Below, piece by piece: positions 32,520-45,890 of a DNA stretch of 64,000 bases. The DNA is from Lytechinus variegatus (taxonomy: Eukaryota > Echinodermata > Echinoidea > Temnopleuroida > Toxopneustidae). The translations under genes were made by a program, and so were the position numbers. The notes below the pieces were generated by a model. It saw only the letters and a program-made list of their open reading frames with translations, did no database searches and was not told the DNA's origin. Where the stretch lies: positions 13,626,640-13,690,639 of the forward strand of contig NC_054740.1 of the NCBI RefSeq assembly GCF_018143015.1. Reading direction: 5' to 3'. Every line of letters starts with the position of its first letter. The first letter of the stretch is position 1.

Positions 32520-35108
32520 CCACTCGTCAATGTAAGTGGCCCCTCCGGGTGAAAGTCATATGAAATGCAATGATTTAACCCTAAATACAGCATTTGTGAA
32601 TTTGTGAACGTCTCATTATTCGCGTGAGAACAATGAGACGCATTTAATTACAAGAGTTACAGCTCCTTCCTAACAAATTCCTGACTGAACATTTCAATTA
32701 CAATCATGAACTTATGAAATTATCGAAATGAATTCTTTGAATTGTCAAATTCTATAGTGGCCAACTAAACTGATGCCTCCATGTATGACTTATATACGTA
32801 AGCTACGTCAGCGGCCAAGTCCAGATTAAACCGCTTAGCACTCAGATTTCGACCTAGTTATATTAATCTCACACTTCATTATTGTGCCGTGATAATCGCA
32901 TTTTCAAAATGTTCAGTAGTTTTTCTTTTTCTCATAATTTTTTCTCGGAATATCATTTAATTTAGGTGATTCATTCCGTGTAAAAAGAAGATCTCAAATG
33001 ATTAATTAAGTGTTCCCAATCCATAAATTATGATAACAGGAAGTTTTAGAAAATATATGTGATGTTTCACACATTAATGGGTATTCCTCAAAGTATGTCA
33101 GACAAACCTTTGGGAATATATTGAACTTGAAATCTTTGCTAATATATTATTTGCCAATATTCGCACCGTGCTTCTTGGACATCATTGGACGTATTAGTCA
33201 ACACTTAACAACCCCACATGAAAGAAAATCTAATCAAGGGTTTCCGTTTTTGTTTTTCTTTGACGCGTCGATGAAGTCATCTATTTGGGAAACAGGTGCT
33301 GGTTTAACTTTCTGTTTTTGTCCCTAAAATCCATCCTTTTGAAATATAGCCGGCAACGGTCTGATGGAATCTCTCAGTACTGTTGTTTTATCTCCTTCCT
33401 CACAAAATGAAATAATATGAATAAAATGATTATTTGATAAATTCAACAAGACTAGAAAGAAAACAAACAGAAATACAGACAACTGGGCCTGAACATGAAC
33501 GCATGACTTAAAAGATAAATGGAATTGATGAAGTAATCAAATGCATATTTTTCATTATTTATATATTAGGGGAGATTTTTCGTTTATAATCAAAATATAT
33601 CGTACACCCAATTTTTAATTGACGTCTGCAAATAAATTCTGGTTCTATCACATTAAATAACATTTGTTATAATTCAATACATTCTTTGATGAATCAATAA
33701 TGTTTACAGTCTTATAGCAAAATAGTTACACAGTGTGTATCAAATGCTATGTTGTTTTCTATTTTATGATTTTGATCTTTGTCTTTTGATAATTTTTTTA
33801 TTCGTTTTTTAATCTTAGGTAATTAAATTTCACACGCTCTTGAAATGAATAGATTATTTCTTTAAAAATTGAAATGTTTTTATTTGTTATTCTATTCATT
33901 TATTACGTAATCAACATATTCATTTATTTTTTCATTCATTTATCTTTTTGTTCTTATTTCATGACCTTTGTTGATCAATTTTTTAATTGATTTATTTATT
34001 TATTCTATTCATTTCATCTTATTTTGGAGAGAAGGAAATCCATGAATGAACGAGGTTGAATAAGATGATAATATTCAATAGTAATAATTACATATCTAAC
34101 ATGCTCCATGACCAAGAATGTCTAATGCTATTCGCCTTGTCACACAGTTAATTTCAATTCTCATTTTGTGAACAAAGCTAGATCCATATACCCTTATTCA
34201 GAAATTAGTAGTTTTCATCTTAGTAACTATTTCTCGAAAACGGTTTGAACATAATTAAGTGTGGTAAGTATATTGGCAATGCCGGGACCTATCTTTCGTG
34301 GTATAGACCCAGGTCTATACCACGAAGGAATTTAGTTAATGGGCACATTTAGTTAATCGACGGCGACAAGCCGTATGATAATGAATTCATTAACTTGCCT
34401 AGGGATTAAGCACAAAGATTTCAGTAAAAAAAATGCATATCTGCAGTATGACGGATGACGTGGTCTTAGAAATTTCAAATAATCATCAATCTCCTTATTT
34501 CCAAATGAAGGTATCTCTATAAATAAAACAAACACACACTAAAAATATTTTTTCAAAAAACGTTTGCTTTTCTAACTTATACTGGTCGTTATAGGACTGA
34601 CCTTCTCATAAATCTCGCCATATATTTATTTCAGTATATCTCAGAACTCATTATCCAATTTTCAAGTGATATAATATCTCGTTTTCCTTAATATTTTCAA
34701 GTTGTCTTATCTAAAACCAATAAAGAAGTCACTTTACACTTCATGTTTATCAAATCGGAAATAGAACACCGTGACGTCATTCTTCAATTGCATCATATCA
34801 TCGTTGAAATTATTGACTGATAGTTGAAATATCATGTGAGTATTTTCAATAAAAACATCGCTAGAATATTGGCCATTCAGGCAAAAGCATACGTACGGAA
34901 AGAAATATTAAATCTTATTAGTTTGAGCTGAATAATTTAAATCAAGAGATGTGAGATATTTTGTATTACATTTTACATACCAAGTATGTCCTAATCAGTG
35001 TTAATAACGACTTCATCTAAATATTGTAATTTTATTTTTTCATTGCGATTTCATCTTGTTTATAATTAAATAAATCATGCAAATGTTATCATGTTATCAC
35101 CCCGCTGT
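32520..35108. other. AT-rich intron sequence with one strong palindrome
   Basis: Largely A/T-rich with ATTC/ATTT-like patches near 33890-34020. A near-perfect palindrome lies at 34295-34326 (own entry). No coding frame of substance. Confidence 0.4.
34295..34326. repeat. 32-bp palindrome with 2-nt centre
   Basis: Arms TTCGTGGTATAGACC and GGTCTATACCACGAA are exact reverse complements separated by CA. No similar copy was noticed in the window. Confidence 0.8.
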
Positions 35109-35109
35109 C

Positions 35110-35159
35110 AACATCATCATCATTATCACCATCATCATCACCATCATTTTCATCATCAT

Positions 35160-35191
<32 letters not shown>

Positions 35192-35408
35192 CCATCACCA
35201 TCATCATCATCACCATCACCATCACCATCACCATCATCATCATCATCACCATCATTTTCATCAGCATCATTATAATCATTGTATAATCATCATCTTCACC
35301 ATCATCATTATCATCGTCACATTCGTCATCATTATCATCTCCATCACAATTGCCACCACCATCAATGTCATCATCGTCATCATCATCATCATCATTGTCA
35401 TCATAATA
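35110..35408. repeat. Long (CAT)n/(CAC)n microsatellite
   Basis: About 300 bp of CATCATCAC-type triplets, producing His-, Ile- and Met/Asp-rich frames on both strands that extend into flanking unique DNA and are not genes. Confidence 0.95.
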
Positions 35409-35409
35409 A

Positions 35410-37139
35410 GTATCGCTGTAAGAGAGAAAGGCCCAGAAAAAGGAGTGAGAGAAAGAAGCAGGAAAATAAATAGTAAAGGTAGTAGACGGAAAAAAGACAT
35501 GTGTAAGTTTTGCGGTTAATACAAACACGCGACTATACCTTTTTCCGTTGGGAAATTATTCCTCGTTACTCATAGAAATATGACAGACCATTTTATTAGT
35601 TTTAGTCTGTAAGCTGGATTGACATAATTATTCATAATTGTACTTCGTCCGAATAAGGGATATCATTTTGGATCTAAGCCTCGGAATGCCTATGAATTTG
35701 CATATAAATTGGGAAATAAACCAACATCAAAAACTAAAAAAAAAAAACTATGAAAATGAATAATCTGATCGTTTTGTATAAGCCGATTAGATCAATAATT
35801 CACACATGAATTATTTCGGTCAAGAGTAATGAGGTACAAAGACGTCATCAATTCCGAAATGATCAATTATTCATCCACTAACAAATATGATGGAACGATT
35901 CGTATAGAATTCGTTTCATATCCACGTTTTATTTTAATTCACTTGTTGGCATCCCGAATGGCATTTCAAAAGTTTGAATATAAAGCTTGGGCACTTTGAC
36001 AATGTACTTCTGCCAATCTACGTCATAATAGAGTCTGACACTGGTCGGATGGGGATGCTTGGGGGCCAAATTAAATTTAGGGGCTCACTTTAGTTGGAGA
36101 GGAAAAGGCATATATTGTTTCATATTGCCCCATACTTCAATCTCGGGTGCAAGACTTTTGAGTCAGACGGTTTGTTTGTCTCATTCATAACTGATTCCAG
36201 ACAGACACGTGTTCTCTTTAAGAAAATTATTCTTTCGTAAAATGGGTGAAAAATATCACCTTTTATGGATATTGTTTAAATCGCCAACTTATTTATTTTA
36301 TCAGTAGATTTCTTATTTTAATTTTGCTCATATAGTACAACAATGCACCAGACAGTGGCCTGTAATGTTTCCAGAAGAAGAGAAAAGATAACGTTTGGTT
36401 CTCTAATAATATCGTGTTCCTTATAGATCTCAATGCACATTGGGATGGGATTAAGTATTGAACTGGTCGAAGCAATCCTTAACATAAATGACGAATATTT
36501 AAACCATTATCAAAATCATGTGAGGATTTGAAATGAAATACCTTCTTTCAACATCGTATTGCTTTCCTGGTATCACAACTGAAAACTGGTAGGTACAGCA
36601 TTTTCGCTCGCTCCCTTAGCTCGCTCGTGACTTTTTCGTTGGTTCGGTACTCCACGCTCACTGAACGACGATGAATGATTTTTTTTCCAGCAACAGAGGA
36701 TTACTTTCTCACATTCTGAGATTTTAAATAATAGATTGTAGCTAGATTATGTAGATAGGGGAAAAACTTGAAATCTAGTTAGCCAATTTCAGAAGTGCAA
36801 TTTGATATCGTTCACTGATATTCAGTTTTATTTCGAATTAGTCTTTCTTCAAATCTCTGGAGATTGATAGAACACAGGTCCACATCCGTTGATCCTGTCA
36901 AACTATATCTTACAAGAATTCGTTCATTTTGAGATTTTCTTTTAAAAAATAAGTAAAATATGATAAGTTTTGTTTAGGTATCATCATTAAATCGTCGATT
37001 AAATGAAAGCACATCACATCACAGAACATCTGAAGTGAGACCTACGAGCATAAGTCTCATGACTTAAATGAAATGAAAATCTATATTCATTTTTCGAAAT
37101 AGACTTGAAATGAAATGAAATACTCCGAAAATTTGCTTT
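35410..37139. other. Intron sequence, no gene
   Basis: Near 36600-36660 a segment TTTTCGCTCGCTCCC and TTAGCTCGCTCGTGAC resembles a relic of GCGAGC-type repeats. The rest is AT-rich. Confidence 0.35.
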
Positions 37140-37298
37140 GCCCAATTGATCGTGGGGCCCGGCAGCCACTGTGCAGCGCCAGATCGACGAGGCTCTATCC
37201 CTTTACTCATCATTTAACGTCTTTTGATCTGACGCGGCCGGGGTTTGAACCCTCGACCTCCCGGTTGTGAGACGGACGCTCTACAACCGGGAACCAAA
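37140..37298 (-). mobile_element. tRNA-derived SINE, family C
   Basis: On the - strand GGTTCCCGGTTGTAGAGCGTC, split as GGTTCCCGG and TTGTAGAGCGTC, then CTCACAACCGGGAGGTCGAGG and box B GGGTTCAAACCCCGG. The body is AAAAGACGTTAAATGATGAG then a GC-rich part with GGGATAGAGCCTCGTCG. Different head from the other SINEs here. Confidence 0.65.
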
Positions 37299-40200
37299 TT
37301 TACTCACAAAATATCTAAAGTGAAAAGGGTGGGTCCTAAACAAAAATCCTTCTGGGCACAAAAATCACTCATGAAATAGCAAATGGGGCAAAAATGAGGA
37401 TCTCCAAGCATAGCTGTCTGAAAGAACTAAATAGGATCAGTGTTCTTGGCATTTTCAGTAAGAAAGAAAATGCCTTACATTACCGTTAGATGTCGCTAAA
37501 TATAATCCAACAGTCAAATTCAAATGTTAACACCGAATAATTCAATTAGAATAAAAAAAAGATGCAGCATTGGATCCCTACTTAAAGCTTGTGTATAGTT
37601 TTGGTAAATCCACCAAAATGCACCTATCACTATTCCAATTCATTGCTAGCTAATATGAATGGATATGCCCTATAACAGTTATGATGTGGAGGATATGAAA
37701 TGAAAATGTATTTTACAGGATAAATTTTGCGATTTTACATGGAAATTTAACTTGATCGGGTCACCCGATCAAATTAAAATATCTGTGTGTTTTTGTCTTT
37801 CAATTAAATTCTATTCCAAATCATGGAATGGGCTGAAACTTTCAAGATATGTTCTCTGTCTGTAACTTTTGGATATCTTACCACTAAATTTATAAGATAA
37901 GTGCTTGAATGCCCATTTTGTTTAATTTAAAACAAGCATCGCCGAGAGAGGGCGCTATATATCCAAGATTTGAATATTTGAAATTTTCTCAGAGAAGTGC
38001 AGTCGGAAAAATATCTAACGGTCTCTACGCTTCAGTAAGACTGTCATATTAGATGATATTCGATTATCAATCACATTATTGACCCTTTACCAAAGCTATA
38101 CACAGGCTTTAAACTAATATCTACTAAACTACGTAGTTTACTTTCAACATTCTACCTGTTTGCCGCGGTAGAACTTGTAAGGAAGGGGGTTCAATCACTG
38201 ACGTATGGTAAAGGGAGGGGGGTACTCGAGGGGCACTCCCCCCCCCCCCAAATATAGAAAACAAGTCAGTTACGAGCAAAAAAAAATAGAAGAAAAAGAC
38301 AGATAAGTAAATGGAAAGGGGTTAAATATGATTTATGAATATAGTGTCAAAATCAGTCACAAAATTAGATTCGTTGGCATAAAAACAGGTCAAAATATTT
38401 GCCCTGTCGTTTCGCTCGATCGCAGGTTTTTCTAGGAATTTTGCCACTATGTCAGGCCACTCATTTTCTTTTTTTGTCTCATAACGCTTCTGGCTTGAAT
38501 CGAAGTTCGAGTAAACTGGCAAACAGTATATAGCCACTTTAAAATGTTAACCTACGGAATAAACTGCCACAGTAGCTATAATTATACGTTAGAATTCGGA
38601 TCTCTCTCTTCAATGGGGGAAGATGATTCTAAGTATAGCCTATGCAATGACAGCTGCCGGAGCGGGTATATGTGAGGAATTTTTTTTGGCTTTGAGTAAG
38701 ACGAGCTGATTATGATATATCCACTGTCAGAAAGGGGTCGGTCTTATTATGAAAGCGGCATCATTTGAGGAATGGGATGCTGAGAAATTAATATGGTATC
38801 ATTGTTATTATTACTATTAACATGATTATTATTATAGTGATAATAATAGAAATGATAATAACAGTAACGATAGTATAATGGTGATAATAATAATAATATC
38901 ATTATTATCATTATAAATTCAATAATTATATTATGGACTTGGCGCCCTTGACATCACATTTATTATTATCATTATTATTTTCAACAATAATACGAATAAT
39001 AATGACAATAATGCATGTTATGATAATACTCGCCCACGGTACCTCAGATACACCTGACTGAAAACTTACAGACGCGCACACTACCCTACAACATTCACAA
39101 CCATTAGACGGAAAGTGAAAAACTGTCAATAACCTACCTTTATCTTTCAGATCTATTAATCCTGAACACATTGAATTCTTCCTCGTGTCCTAATCCCATA
39201 CCCATGACGTTTCAATTAAGGTATGACGTCATTGTAAAAAGAGGTGTAAATTAGAAGCGAAAGTGGATTTTCCCCGCTTCATTTTCGAAATGTCCGGGAG
39301 CATTTACGGAGATCAGAGGATTAGACGATATAAATAGTGCCGCGGTTTTAATTGGACACATTCGTTGATATTTGAGGATATTAAAATTTCAGCATTAGAC
39401 GAGGAAAAAATCTTCGGGTTTTTTTTCTTACATTTTAATGTTTTAAATCGTTATATACTGATACAGACGACATATGTAAAGATATTTTTTAACATCGTTT
39501 TTGGCAACAAACAAATTATCTTGTGTGTTGCCAATAGTGTTCAGATAGTGTCCATGTATGGGCCTACTTGTAAGCAATATTTTACTCTAACGATTTGGGG
39601 TTGTATTTGTGATGGCTTTATCTTTAAATTTGTAGCATCCCTGGTGAATGAAATCATGACCTTATAACTATGTAGGCCGCCATATGGTCATATTTATTTG
39701 TCGGAAAACATTTCATATCCTGGGTAGCAAACGGAAGAATACTTGGTACTATAAGGAAGATGACGTACTTTTTTCTGCCCCGTGTATGTGCTCTGCCTCT
39801 GTTTTTCATTACGATATCATGAGTTTGTTAGTATGAGAATTTATACCCTGTTAGTGAGAATTATACCCTGTAGAATAGCCGTCCGTATTTAAGGAGTTGA
39901 AAGTTGTACTATCGTTGTGGCAGAAAATTCTCTTATTCTTAAATACGCATTTCACCCCCCCCCCCCCCGTTTGATGCGATCGATGTATTGGCGCTATATA
40001 TATTCAGCATATTTCGATAACCTCAAAGTTTATGATCACTAACAATAAAGTGAGGGGGCTAAATATGAAGTTTAGGCATAATTTCTACAGTGATGCGAGA
40101 AAAGTGAGACGAGAAAACAGAAAATTACATTTGCAATACAAACATCGAATTTTCGGATAGATCTAATGCACCCTTTTCCCTTTCCTTTTATTTTTTTCTC

Positions 40201-40810
40201 TTTTTTTTCTTGTTTATTTGTTTCTTTGCTTTTATATCCGCATTCAAATAATACAATATAAATGTGACATTATTATATGCAACATACAAACTAAATCCAT
40301 GAAATAAACAATATAGTCATAATACATAATGAATATACAAAATAATGATGTGAGCGTAATCTGAACTTATTAATACTAATACTTATAATAATACTGAATG
40401 AACGCAGGAGACCGCCATCGTGAGCAGTTAGCTTGAAATTGATGGCGGCCTCATAACAAGATTCATGACCGAGTTTGATATTTTACTGATCAAGTGGGTG
40501 CAATGCAGGTGCAGGTGCGGGCGCTGTAGGTAGAGCAAAATAAGAAATTTGAATTTGCGAATGTGGATATTTGTATAGCTATGTTAATTTGGAAGATGGG
40601 AAGAATATGATTGAATGATATTTCTTTTAAGAGTGGCTTTAAAGGAGTATAAAGTGGATCAAGATTTAATTTTGTCAGCAGGATTATTCCAAATGTTAGA
40701 GAACCTTTGGGGGGCCATGATCCAACAAGCCCCCATCCCCCCCCCCCCCCCCCCTCTGTACGCCGGACGTTAATGAACGAAACATCTTAAGCGCTTGTAT
40801 CTTTTTATGT
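37299..40810. other. Intron sequence with small AT-rich repeats and C runs
   Basis: C runs at about 38239-38250, 39956-39968 and 40738-40755. An (ATT)n/(ATAATA) patch at about 38800-39015. The segment 40610-40735 (GAGTGGCTTTAAAGGAG ... GATTATTCCAAATGTTAGAG) is laid out like 48090-48200, so both may be remnants of one dispersed repeat. No gene is seen. Confidence 0.4.
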
Positions 40811-40813
40811 GCA

Positions 40814-41097
40814 CACTGTTAAAAACACCGTGATTTTACAGAAAAAAAGGTTTTGCTGAAAGCAATAACAGAATCATTTTGTAAATTCATAAAACAGGAT
40901 TTTTTCTGCAATTTAACAGAACAGGTCTGTTTAAAAAAGGGAAAAAGGGGTGCTTTTTTAAAGGAAATTTGTAAGATTCCATACACCAAATACCAACTTC
41001 CTGTAAGATTAGGCAATCTGGTAATATTACAGGTGTTCTTGAGACTCTGCTGCATGCAGGAACTTCTTTTATTTTAAGGATAAATTTTCTAACAGTG
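40814..41097. mobile_element. 284-bp CACTGTTAAAAA-ended MITE
   Basis: Left end CACTGTTAAAAACACCG, right end TTTTCTAACAGTG (inverse). The interior is A/T-rich with CAGGA / TCCTG-type inverted patches. Related ends occur at 43477-43694, 58711-59391 and 63908. Confidence 0.65.
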
Positions 41098-41516
41098 CAG
41101 TGTACAATTTTTGAAACTGTAAAAACAAGCAACAGAGCCAAAAGAAAATCAATAGAAAAGCCAGCGATTCTTGAAATAATACCACTTATCAAATATGTCG
41201 TTTTGTTATGCTGATCCAATAGAAGTGCAATAGTGCAAGATAAAACGAGGTCCGATTCGATTTTAAAAATAATGATATTGGTTGTAAAATTATACCATAT
41301 CTACATTAAAAAAAAAATTAGCTTATATATTTTATTTAATTTTATTTTAATTTTCTTCTTTGATTCTTTATCATTATAATAATGCTTATTATCTTTATTA
41401 CTTTGTAACATTATTTTTTATCTAGGGGAAGGGTATCCACTCCACCCCACCATCATTACTAGTACGCCAATCTATAAGGGGGGGGGGGTTCTCAAGCATT
41501 TGCAAAAAAAAAAGAC

Positions 41517-41876
41517 AGAGGCCGTTGCCGGAAGAGTTTCAATCAAATTTAAGCGTATTTCGACCAAATAAGAAAAGTGCAATTTGAAATTGCGTTTGAT
41601 ATAGTAGGGAAGATATGTCATGTCGCGCTTCATGACAATGCCGCACAACCAAGAGGTCTTTGTCGAAAAACCAGCAGTTTCCTCCTGGATTTCTGGACAA
41701 ACGACATATTTGCCATCTTTCGTCAGCTCCAAAACTGAGAACAAAATTGCTGTTCCGATTCACCAATATTTGTCGACAAAGACCTCCCAGCTGTTCACTG
41801 CAATTTCAAGTACATTTTGCAAAACATTAATGTGTGTCTGAATTCGTTGTGCGTTGAGGAAACGAAAACTCCCTAC
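41517..41876 (+). mobile_element. Foldback repeat family F, copy 2
   Basis: GTCTTTGTCGAAAAACCAGC, split as GTCTTTGTCG and AAAAACCAGC, then GGACAAACGACATATTTGCC and CTGTTCCGATTCACCAAT, and GTCGACAAAGACCTC. Long frames on both strands here come from the repeat. Starts after a G run at 41479. Confidence 0.75.
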
Positions 41877-42077
41877 TTTTCAACGCAATACTGGAACTCC
41901 TCTTTAACGTGACGCAAGTTGGTTTGTATCACTTTTCAGTTACACGTGTCTCCGGAGAATGGTTTCTGATATATCAACCTAGCCAGATCTATATACCCAG
42001 ACAGATGTGTAAGGAAGTCATTACAGACACTCCCGTCAATGTCACTCATATCTATCTTGTCTGACCAAACGGAACTT

Positions 42078-42345
42078 TCTACTTCTTCTTCTTTTTCTTC
42101 TTCTCCTTCTTCCTCTTCTTTTTTTTCTTCTTCTTTTTCTTCTTCTGTTTAATTCTTCTTCTACTACTTTTTTCTTTTGATTCTTTTCTTCTTCCTCTTT
42201 CTTCCTATTTCTTCTCCTTCTTCTTCTTCTTCTTCTTTTTTCCTCTTTAATTCTTCTTCCTCTCCTTCTCCATGATCGCGTTCTTCTTCCCTATCATTCT
42301 TTTTCTTCTTTCCTGATCTTTCACTTTCCTTATATTTTTCTCCAA
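42078..42345. repeat. (CTT)n pyrimidine-rich microsatellite
   Basis: TTCTTCTTCTTTTTCTTC runs with CCTCTTC interruptions over about 270 bp. The Lys/Glu-rich frame on the - strand is an artefact. Confidence 0.9.
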
Positions 42346-43031
42346 GTTTCATACCGTCTCTTTGACAAAACTGTAGAATACATTATGAAACATATCACAA
42401 AATAATTTTCATGATCAGTTTTCGCATTTACATTACAGTTCTATCTCTGTGTCGAAAGAAAACCGCAACAACTCCGTCTCCAAAAGTTGATACCTATCAT
42501 GCCTATTCCGTTAATTCCTTATAATAATTATTATGTAAAGCAGAAGAAACAAAAAATAATGGAGATGGAAGGTTGCTATGAATTCATATCCGAGTGTTAA
42601 ATGGTATGAAAATGCTTCGATTAAACACGCTCTATGCTCTGCCCCCCCCCCCCATTCCCAAATTCCAATTTTCTTCATGTCGGTCGGAATGAACTGAAAA
42701 TTTGCAAAGACACGCCCATGAAATTTTTATTTCTCAACCTTACCGCCATCCTCCAACCTTTATAGAAGATACTTCGGGCGGGAGGATTAACCCGACACGA
42801 CACCTTGTCCTATCCGATGGCAAACCTGGTCCGCTTTATGACGTCACAGTTAAGGGCGCCTGGGATTAGCGGGGCAAACTGAAGAATTCCGGCACAGACG
42901 ACCCATATGTCATCCGATTTATATCATCGCCAGACTAGGAGCTGATAATGATCATGACCTTGCTAAAATAGGAAGACTTAAATAGGAAAACACCTATTCA
43001 CGATGCTTGATGACTTGATATGTCTGCTAAA

Positions 43032-43234
43032 AGGTAATTCCACGATAAAACCATGACGCTTTCGAAGGGATTTTCATATTTCAAAGATGATTACTAGTTA
43101 CAAGAAAGTGGAGTTTCAGGTAATAGAATGGATTTTTAGTGGTATATAGTTCCCTCAGAATATCCATATTATGAAGGGGGCGTACGAAAAAAAGTCGGGC
43201 ATACTAAAAGGTTGATTATTCTATGGAATTGTCT
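43032..43234. mobile_element. Second copy of the GGCAATTCCATAAAAT MITE
   Basis: The right end, inverted, reads AGACAATTCCATAGAATAAT then CAACCTTTTAGTATGCCCGAC, matching the left end of 1576-1760. The left end AGGTAATTCCACGATAAAAC is more diverged. Confidence 0.6.
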
Positions 43235-43476
43235 TGATCTCGTTTCTTATCTGGTCATTAAAATAGATAATCTTAGTTTGATGGAACTTTGAATGACGAA
43301 TCGTTGTATAACTAATCTCTATCCCGTATAATCTACATAAGCCTAAACTCCACAATAGAAAGTAATAATTGTCAAGGAGAGACCGGCTCCAATTAAACAG
43401 TACAGTGATTATAGCGTTTATGGTATACTGACAGCATTGGGAATATGGAAAGCAAGAAGGCGTTCCTATGTTTCCA

Positions 43477-43694
43477 CACAGTAAAAAAAATTATACAACG
43501 CTGTTTACTATATGAACCTTACAGTAATTGTGTAAACAGTTTAAACAAGTGTTTAAACCTTAAGCAACAAAGTTTAATTTTCAATATCTAATCTTCAATA
43601 AATTAAACAAGATTGTTTAAACGGTTAAACAAATACTGTAAGGTTCATATAGTAAACAGCGTTGTATAAAATCTTAAACAACGTTTTTACTGTG
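43477..43694. mobile_element. 218-bp CACAGTAAAAA-ended palindromic MITE
   Basis: Ends CACAGTAAAAA / TTTTTACTGTG. Inside are 36-bp perfect inverted arms (TTATACAACGCTGTTTAC, then TATATGAACCTTACAGTA). A GTTTAAAC-rich centre is shared in style with 58711-59391. Confidence 0.8.
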
Positions 43695-45717
43695 CATGGT
43701 GATGTTTTGTGTAAAGTGTGCTCCACTCCCTGTTAAAATATCATAGTTTCTACCATATTAGATCAAGGCAATCCCCTTTTCCATTCATCATTAGGGGTGA
43801 CTGATCAGCTAAGTAATTCAGTCGAAATATGATTTAATATTTTGCTATTTTTAACTCGAAAATTAAATTCTCTTCGACGGGGATTTACCATGGTAGAAGT
43901 GTTTTTATTAGTTCTATATGCTTTGGAAATCCATTAATTTTATCAAAACAATAACACAAAAAACATCATGTGAGTACATGAAATATTGTCCGAGGTAGAA
44001 AGCCTACAAATTTGTTGAAACTTTGAAATGTAGAGGACTTGAATTTTGCCGATTTTGGTTATCGCCGACGCATGTTTAATCCACATTGTTTATCGAAATT
44101 TAAATGAGATTTTAATTGGAAGAACTGCCACGCATAGGCCTTACTTTTTTTAACTTTACAGAGAGACACACGAAAGAATATCTCATAATTTAGTACTTCA
44201 CATTCCAGGTGTTGGTAAAGATACTGGACCACCATCATCTTGTGCTTTCTCGACTAATAAACAAAGGGTATGTTCATTGTTATCATTATGATAAACATAT
44301 AGATTTTCCTCCTACTTGGAAAATGATAGGAATCTTATCTCTCTATCATTCATTCGTGAACGCTCTTGTCAGACTTTCCCTATCTCATTCTTGATGCGTG
44401 CATACCTAGTTACCAATAACGCGTATAGCATTTCCATTTATTTGAAAGCAGGATAAAAGAGCATTGTAGATTAAATGCCTTGGTGTGGATCGAACCCCGG
44501 ACGTATATACACACCGATACACACACACCCTCAAACACACACGCGCGCGCATCCTCTATCCCACTCTCGCATCCGCACACACAAATGCACACCCCACCCT
44601 AGCACATAAGGAATCAGAGAGAGAGAGGGGGGGGGGGGGGGGTGGTAAGGGAGAGAGGAATTAGAGCAACTACCCCTTTTTCATTCATTGTCCTTGTCGC
44701 TATTTCTATAAAGAAGACAAATTACAGCCCCCCCCCCACCTTAATACTTTTCTTTTAATCACAGTTTCAAAAATTTGTTACTGCGGGTTTTTTTTATCCA
44801 ATTAAGTGATAAGTCCATGGTTGGACCTTGGAGATTCCAATGGTTAGACTTACTCATTTCAGAATTCTTCAAAGACTTCACGTTCGCTGTCCCGCTCTGT
44901 CTTTGTATGAAAATAATAAAACCTTGTCCAAGGTCCTATTCGATGATTTTGATAAAGCAAAGTACTTCAATACCATTTGTGAAATTGCTATACTTGTTTT
45001 ATCTCGTCTTAATGTCAGACCGTGGTCCGCCCATAATAGACTTTCACTTTGTGCGCAAAATCTGCGTCGTTTCGAGAGCGTTTCCCGTTGATTAATTGAG
45101 AAAAGTGGTATCACGTGGGGTTAAAGAGCGGTGCTTAAGGGACAACCATTTCGGGGAAGATACTGACGCCGAAGTCATGCGAACTTGACAGAGGTAAATC
45201 CCTTGCATATGGGTATTGCGACTTGCGAGACTTTGGGAGGGTCTCCTCAAAAACCACACATAAAGCGAAAATGCGAAAGTTATCATGTACTGTCAAATCT
45301 CATCAAACTTGATGTCCGAATACATTAGTTACGAGTGCTTCTGAACATAGAATGTCAGAAACCCCTTTTAGAATGTTATGTTAGAAACTTTGACTGATCC
45401 AAGGCTACCTTAATCGTTGTAGGGGGCAGTTTAGTATCATCTGGAAAGAAATTCGAAAACTCTGAAACTATGCATACACGTGCCAAATTTGCCACTCAAT
45501 CATTATTACTAAGAATCTTAGAGGGCTGTGTAAGATGGGCGATGATAAATAAACATAATTTGTTTCAAAAAAAGTTTAAGATCCGTTCTCTAAATTTATG
45601 TAAATCATCAGCATATCTTTTTGATAATGCTCCTGCGACATATTTTGGTCCTATCTTAATATCACAGAGGGCATACAAACAAACATACCGAGGTATTTTT
45701 CCTGACTGCTATAAGAA
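43695..45717. other. Intron sequence with CA/GA-rich patches
   Basis: CA-rich at 44505-44580 with a CGCGCGCG core, (GA)n then a 15-base G run at about 44618-44642, and a C run at 44729. Frames at 44775-45095 overlap on both strands and show no domain. Confidence 0.45.
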
Positions 45718-45890
45718 AGGACGAATGCCTGTGAGCAAGCAACCAGGGGACCGACGGGTTAAGGTCCTCTCCGAGGGACCTGGTAATGAGGATAAATGCC
45801 TTACCAAAGGGCACTAGCGCACCACTTGGGAGTCGAACCCGGGTCACCGGAATCCGAAACTCCCGCTATACCGACTGAGCTATCGCGCCA
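45718..45890 (-). mobile_element. tRNA-derived SINE, family A, copy 2
   Basis: On the - strand GGCGCGATAGCTCAGTCGG then GGTGACCCGGGTTCGACTCC, GTGCCCTTTGGTAAGGCATTT, and ACCAGGTCCCTCGGAGAGG. Head complete except a slightly long anticodon arm. Matches 3775-3980. Confidence 0.8.

Noticed and set aside
35091-35528. Long open frames (about 142 codons) on both strands
   Set aside because: They run through a (CAT)n array, giving His, Ile, Met or Asp runs, and simple repeats produce open frames on both strands.
41472-41841. Overlapping 62-90 codon frames on both strands, similar to frames at 49711-49978 and 52663-52989
   Set aside because: The similarity between them is real but is due to the family F foldback repeat, whose palindrome opens frames on both strands.
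44775-45114. Overlapping frames of 78-106 codons on both strands
   Set aside because: No domain, no shared frame with neighbours and no splice context.
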